From NCBI RefSeq assembly GCF_900109465.1, contig NZ_FOAZ01000015.1, positions 1 to 64,000 on the forward strand: 64,000 bases of DNA, in the 5' to 3' direction. This DNA comes from Streptacidiphilus jiangxiensis. Its GTDB lineage: Bacteria; Actinomycetota; Actinomycetes; Streptomycetales; Streptomycetaceae. Below are positions 61,180-64,000 of the stretch, piece by piece. The first letter of the stretch is position 1; each line of letters begins with the position of its first letter. The position numbers and the translations under genes are program-made. The notes under the pieces were generated by a model. It made no database searches. It saw only the letters and a list, made by a program, of their open reading frames with translations, and was not told the DNA's origin.

Positions 61180-61899
61180 GTGGGGACCACGGCGACCGAG
61201 TCGGTACCGGAGCCCAAGTACTGGCAGCTGCGCACTGTTCTGGTCCGAACCATCGAGCAGGAGTTCCACACCGGCGAGGTGCTCCCCAACGAGCGTGACC
61301 TCGCCGCGCGCTTCGGTGTCGCCCGGGCCACCCTCCGGCAGGCCCTCGACCAGCTCGAACTCGAAGGCCGCCTGGTGCGCCGTCGCGGCATCGGCACCCT
61401 GATCGCCGCCCCGCGCATGGGTGTCCCCGTCGCCGAGGCCTCCGCGCGCGACACCTGGCGCATCGTCGACTGCGGCACCGTCCCGGCCACCGCGGGCGTC
61501 GCCGCGGCGCTGGGCGTCGAGGCCGGCGTCGAGGTCCACAGTGTCCGCCGGGTGCGGATGATGGCCGGCACGGCCGTCGGCACCGAGACGCTCTACGTGC
61601 CCGTCGAGATCATGCCGCACGTCCCCGGCTTCCTGGCCGAGTCCAGCCGGGCCCGCGCGATGCTGAAGCAGTTCCAGGCCCTGCCGATCGAGGGCGAGTC
61701 CCGCGCGGTCGAGCTCGGCGTCGCCGAGGAGGAGCAGGCCCGCCTCCTGGAGCGCCCCCCGGGCATCCCCGTCCTGGTCCTCACCACCCGCTACGCCGGC
61801 GAGGACGGCATCCTCGCCGCCGCGGTCTCCACGTACCGGGCCGACAACTGCAAGCTCACCTTCGGTGAGGCGGGAGTCGAGGTCCGCGCCGCCTCCTAG
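61180..61899 (+). CDS. GntR-family (HutC subfamily) regulator
   Basis: The 239-residue protein has a GntR winged helix (residues about 12-75, with GEVLPNERDLAARFGVARATLRQALDQLELEGRLVRRRGIGTLIA) and a UTRA/HutC ligand domain (about 90-235). It belongs to the group that contains DasR, the GlcNAc-sensing regulator of streptomycetes, but is not DasR itself judging from its differing sequence. The GTG follows GGAGGCAAGG. The two palindromes upstream are likely operators. A ROK-family gene stands convergent next to it. Confidence 0.88.
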   Translation: MGTTATESVPEPKYWQLRTVLVRTIEQEFHTGEVLPNERDLAARFGVARATLRQALDQLELEGRLVRRRGIGTLIAAPRMGVPVAEASARDTWRIVDCGTVPATAGVAAALGVEAGVEVHSVRRVRMMAGTAVGTETLYVPVEIMPHVPGFLAESSRARAMLKQFQALPIEGESRAVELGVAEEEQARLLERPPGIPVLVLTTRYAGEDGILAAAVSTYRADNCKLTFGEAGVEVRAAS

Positions 61900-61949
61900 G
61901 CAGCGACGTTCAGTTGGCCCTGCGCCTTCTGGGCTCCACCTCGTTGGGT

Positions 61950-61972
61950 GGCTTCTCGCGCCCCTGAGGCCT
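61950..61972. repeat. degenerate fragment of the palindromic repeat
   Basis: GGGTGGCTTCTCGCGCCCCT matches the right arm of the repeat family (GGTGGCTTGTCGCGCAGTTCC...) with the middle deleted. Only one arm is recognisable. It lies between the convergent GntR and ROK genes. Confidence 0.45.
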
Positions 61973-61994
61973 TCGACCCCTGATGCGGGAGCAG

Positions 61995-63137
61995 CTACTG
62001 GTCGACGGCGAAGAGTTGCTGCTCCGCGTGGTCGAAGGCCAACTTCACCGCGCCGATGGCGATCGCCGCGTCGCCCAGCGCGGCGAGCTGGACCTCCGGG
62101 GGGCGCAGGCACAGCCGACCCAGCTGCTTGCGCAGCGGTTCCACGACGCCGTCCAACCCGCTGGCCCAACCGCCGATGACGACGATCTGCGGGTCGATCG
62201 CCAGGACCAGCGCAGCGACGTCGCGGACCAGGCGGGCGACGAAGCGGTCGCGGACGTCCATCGCGACATGGTCACCCTGTTGCGCGCGGCGTAGGACCCG
62301 GGCGACCGCGGCCTCGTCCAGGGGGTCGCGCAGCGCGCTCTCCGTCGTGGACAGGAGGCGGGAGGGCTCGTCCTCCTGGCCGAGGAGGTGTAGGGAGCCG
62401 ATCTCGCCGGCCGCGCCGCCGAACCCGCGGTGCAGGCGGCCGCCGATCAGGGAGCCGGCGCCGGGGCTGAGGCCTGCCAGGACGAAGACCACGTCGCCCC
62501 TGCCGATCGCCGCGCCCTTCCAGTGCTCGCCGATCGCCGCCAGGTTCGCGTCGTTCTCGACCAGCACCGGGCAGCGGAACGAGCGCCGCAGCCGGTTGGC
62601 CAGGTCGAGCCCGGTCCAGCCGGGCAGGGCCGTGCCGAGCTGGACCACGCCCTCGGCGTCCACGACGCCGGGCGTGCCGACGCCGACCGCCCACAGTGAC
62701 TCGCGGGAGATCCCGCCGCGCCTCAGCAGCTCCGCGACGGTCGCGCGGACCAGGGCGAGCCGTTCGTCCGCCTCGGTGGTCTCGTCGATGGGGCGGCCGT
62801 AGGCGCCCAGCGTGCGGCCGCGCAGGTCGGAGACGATCGCGCGGGCGCCGTGCGTGCCGATCTCGACGCCGAGCAGGTGGCCCGCCTCGGCGCGGAAGCG
62901 GAAGTGCCGGGCCGGACGGCCACGCTGCCGTACGCCCTCGTCGGCGGGCTCGACCTCGGCGACCAGACCGGACTCGATCAGGCCTTCGATCACGCCCTCG
63001 ACGGTGGGACGGGACAGCCCGGTCTCGCCCACCAGCTGGGTGAGCGTCAGGACCGCACCGTCGCGGAGAGCACGCAGCGTCACCGCGGAGTTGATCCGCC
63101 GCAGCAGTGAGGAATCACCACCGATGAGCTGGGCCAC
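61995..63137 (-). CDS. ROK-family transcriptional regulator
   Basis: The 380-residue protein has an N-terminal winged helix (about residues 10-65, NSAVTLRALRDGAVLTLTQLVGETGLSRPTVEGVIEGLIESGLV) and a ROK kinase-like domain with GVEIGTHGARAIVSDLRG, VGVGTPGVVD and VLVENDANLAAIGEHW. The ROK zinc motif CxCGxxGC is not seen; the region reads LHRGFGGAAGEIGSLHLLG instead. Such proteins sense sugars (NagC, XylR, Rok7B7). GTG at 63137 has GGAAGGACGGAGC before it. It is convergent with the GntR gene. Confidence 0.88.
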   Translation of the reverse strand: MAQLIGGDSSLLRRINSAVTLRALRDGAVLTLTQLVGETGLSRPTVEGVIEGLIESGLVAEVEPADEGVRQRGRPARHFRFRAEAGHLLGVEIGTHGARAIVSDLRGRTLGAYGRPIDETTEADERLALVRATVAELLRRGGISRESLWAVGVGTPGVVDAEGVVQLGTALPGWTGLDLANRLRRSFRCPVLVENDANLAAIGEHWKGAAIGRGDVVFVLAGLSPGAGSLIGGRLHRGFGGAAGEIGSLHLLGQEDEPSRLLSTTESALRDPLDEAAVARVLRRAQQGDHVAMDVRDRFVARLVRDVAALVLAIDPQIVVIGGWASGLDGVVEPLRKQLGRLCLRPPEVQLAALGDAAIAIGAVKLAFDHAEQQLFAVDQ

Positions 63138-63282
63138 GCTCCGTCCTTCCGTGCTTCCCGAATCCGTTCGACTCGATGGTCGACCCAAAGCCGGATGGTA
63201 GCCGGGCCGAGGAGGCGTCGGCGAGCGTCATCGCAGCTCAGTCGGGGCTTCGGTATCAAACGGCAACACTTGCGGCCCCTGC

Positions 63283-63999
63283 TCACAACAGTGCGTACTG
63301 GCCTTCGGGGCCTTCCTCCAGTCGGTCCAGGACGGATGCCGGGCGTCGGGCCGCCGGCGGGACCGGGAGGATCGCGGCCTCCCGCAGGTCCGCGCGGGTG
63401 AACCAGGGCCCTCCGTCGGCCGCGAGGGCGCGCTGCGCCGGGAGCAGTTCCGCCAGCCGGGCCAGTGTCGTGGTCAGCTCCACCAGCTCCGTCGTCGCCC
63501 GCTGTGGCCACGCCGTCAGGCCGAGTGCGGCGAGGGTGCCGCTGGGCGCGCCGCGGAACGCGCTGCGGTCGGCGAACCACTCGCGCAGCGTGGTCTCCGC
63601 GGCCCAGGTCTGCGGCGGCACGGGTGCGAGGCGGCCCTCACCGAGGATCAGCGTCTCCTCGTCGGCGTCGTAGCCGAGGTCCTCCGGCTGCCGATCGACG
63701 GGCTGACGAACGAACGTCCTCCGGCCGTCGGGCAGTCGCAGTCCGCCGCCCTGGGCGAAGGTGTGCAGCTCGATCACGCGACGGCCCAGCGCGACCCCCT
63801 CCGCCCAGGTCGCGGCGGAACGCGGCAGCGGCACGGCGTCGCGCGCGGCGCCGGGGTGGGCGGAGACGGCGGCGATCCAGGCCAGGACGGACTCGGCGGT
63901 GACGGGCGCGGCGTAGGCGCGCCGCAGGTGGCGCAGCAGCCCCGGCACGAGATTGGGTTCCTTGCCGTCAGGCCGCCGGTGCAGCGGGTGGACGCGCAC
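63283..63999 (-). CDS. C-terminal part of probable type ISP restriction-modification enzyme
   Basis: The visible 238 residues are the end of a longer protein whose start lies outside the window. The pattern PNLVPGLLRHLRRAYAAPVTAESVLAWIAAVSAHPG, then SAATWAEGVALGRRVIELHTFAQ, LGYDADEETLILGEGRLAPVPPQTW and TTLREWFADR, resembles the C-terminal target-recognition part of single-chain type ISP restriction-modification enzymes (LlaGI/LlaBIII-like) as found in actinobacteria. The helicase and methyltransferase domains would be upstream and cannot be checked. It ends 145 bases from the divergent start of the ROK gene. Confidence 0.6.
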   Translation of the reverse strand: MRVHPLHRRPDGKEPNLVPGLLRHLRRAYAAPVTAESVLAWIAAVSAHPGAARDAVPLPRSAATWAEGVALGRRVIELHTFAQGGGLRLPDGRRTFVRQPVDRQPEDLGYDADEETLILGEGRLAPVPPQTWAAETTLREWFADRSAFRGAPSGTLAALGLTAWPQRATTELVELTTTLARLAELLPAQRALAADGGPWFTRADLREAAILPVPPAARRPASVLDRLEEGPEGQYALL

Positions 64000-64000
64000 A

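Overview
The window is a 64 kb piece of a high-GC chromosome from a filamentous actinomycete, most likely Streptomycetaceae (Streptomyces, Kitasatospora or Streptacidiphilus). The evidence is strong codon bias to G/C in third positions, many TetR/MarR/GntR/ROK regulators, hopanoid genes linked to their own dxs and ispG, an ECF sigma factor of the SigG type, and a DasR-box-like palindrome. No rRNA, tRNA, CRISPR array, transposase or prophage was found.

Layout. 1-3.7 kb: hopanoid-linked isoprenoid operon (ispG end, dxs, HpnO-type aminotransferase). 3.7-5.1 kb: Roadblock protein and PAP2 phosphatase. 5.3-12.4 kb: an acyl-CoA catabolic cluster with two SDRs, a two-subunit acyl-CoA dehydrogenase, another dehydrogenase paired with an APH-type kinase, and a divergent TetR with a palindromic operator. 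12.6-15 kb: a double-domain MarR, a LapA-like membrane protein, and a secreted lysozyme-like protein with a long leader. 15.2-19.6 kb: acyl-CoA synthetase, a convergent overlapping TrmB regulator and an MFS exporter. 19.7-25.5 kb: an SDR without its catalytic Ser and Lys, an ECF sigma factor, a VanY-like lipoprotein, hpnH, and a TetR with a perfect palindrome. 25.6-32 kb: Baeyer-Villiger-type monooxygenase and SDR; a MarR-controlled multicopper oxidase; a group II decarboxylase. 32.3-36.7 kb: lnt and glmS. 36.7-43.5 kb: a membrane-linked ACT-GNAT protein, an AraC/DJ-1 regulator, and a LysR-EamA pair. 43.5-48.5 kb: a three-gene cassette (unknown protein, MoxR AAA ATPase, metallopeptidase-VWA protein) with six perfect 18-bp tandem repeats in front of moxR, then a hemerythrin. 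48.5-53 kb: old yellow enzyme, CBS-BON protein, SGNH hydrolase, and a WGR/beta-propeller protein. 53-58.4 kb: a MacB-like ABC exporter divergent from a histidine kinase/response regulator pair, with a perfect palindrome between them. 58.4-64 kb: small stress and metabolic proteins, GntR and ROK regulators, and the C-terminal end of a probable type ISP restriction-modification enzyme.

The second layer is a family of 70-160 bp palindromic intergenic repeats. There are seven main copies plus fragments. Their outer edge (TTGCA...) sits directly against the stop codon of a gene in several copies, which fits a role as mobile or spreading 3'-end hairpins.

Best candidates for undescribed biology are the MoxR/metallopeptidase-VWA cassette, the stop-codon-abutting palindrome family, the tandem-fused MarR, the membrane ACT-GNAT protein, and the acyl-CoA dehydrogenase/kinase pair, which resembles split eukaryotic ACAD10/11.
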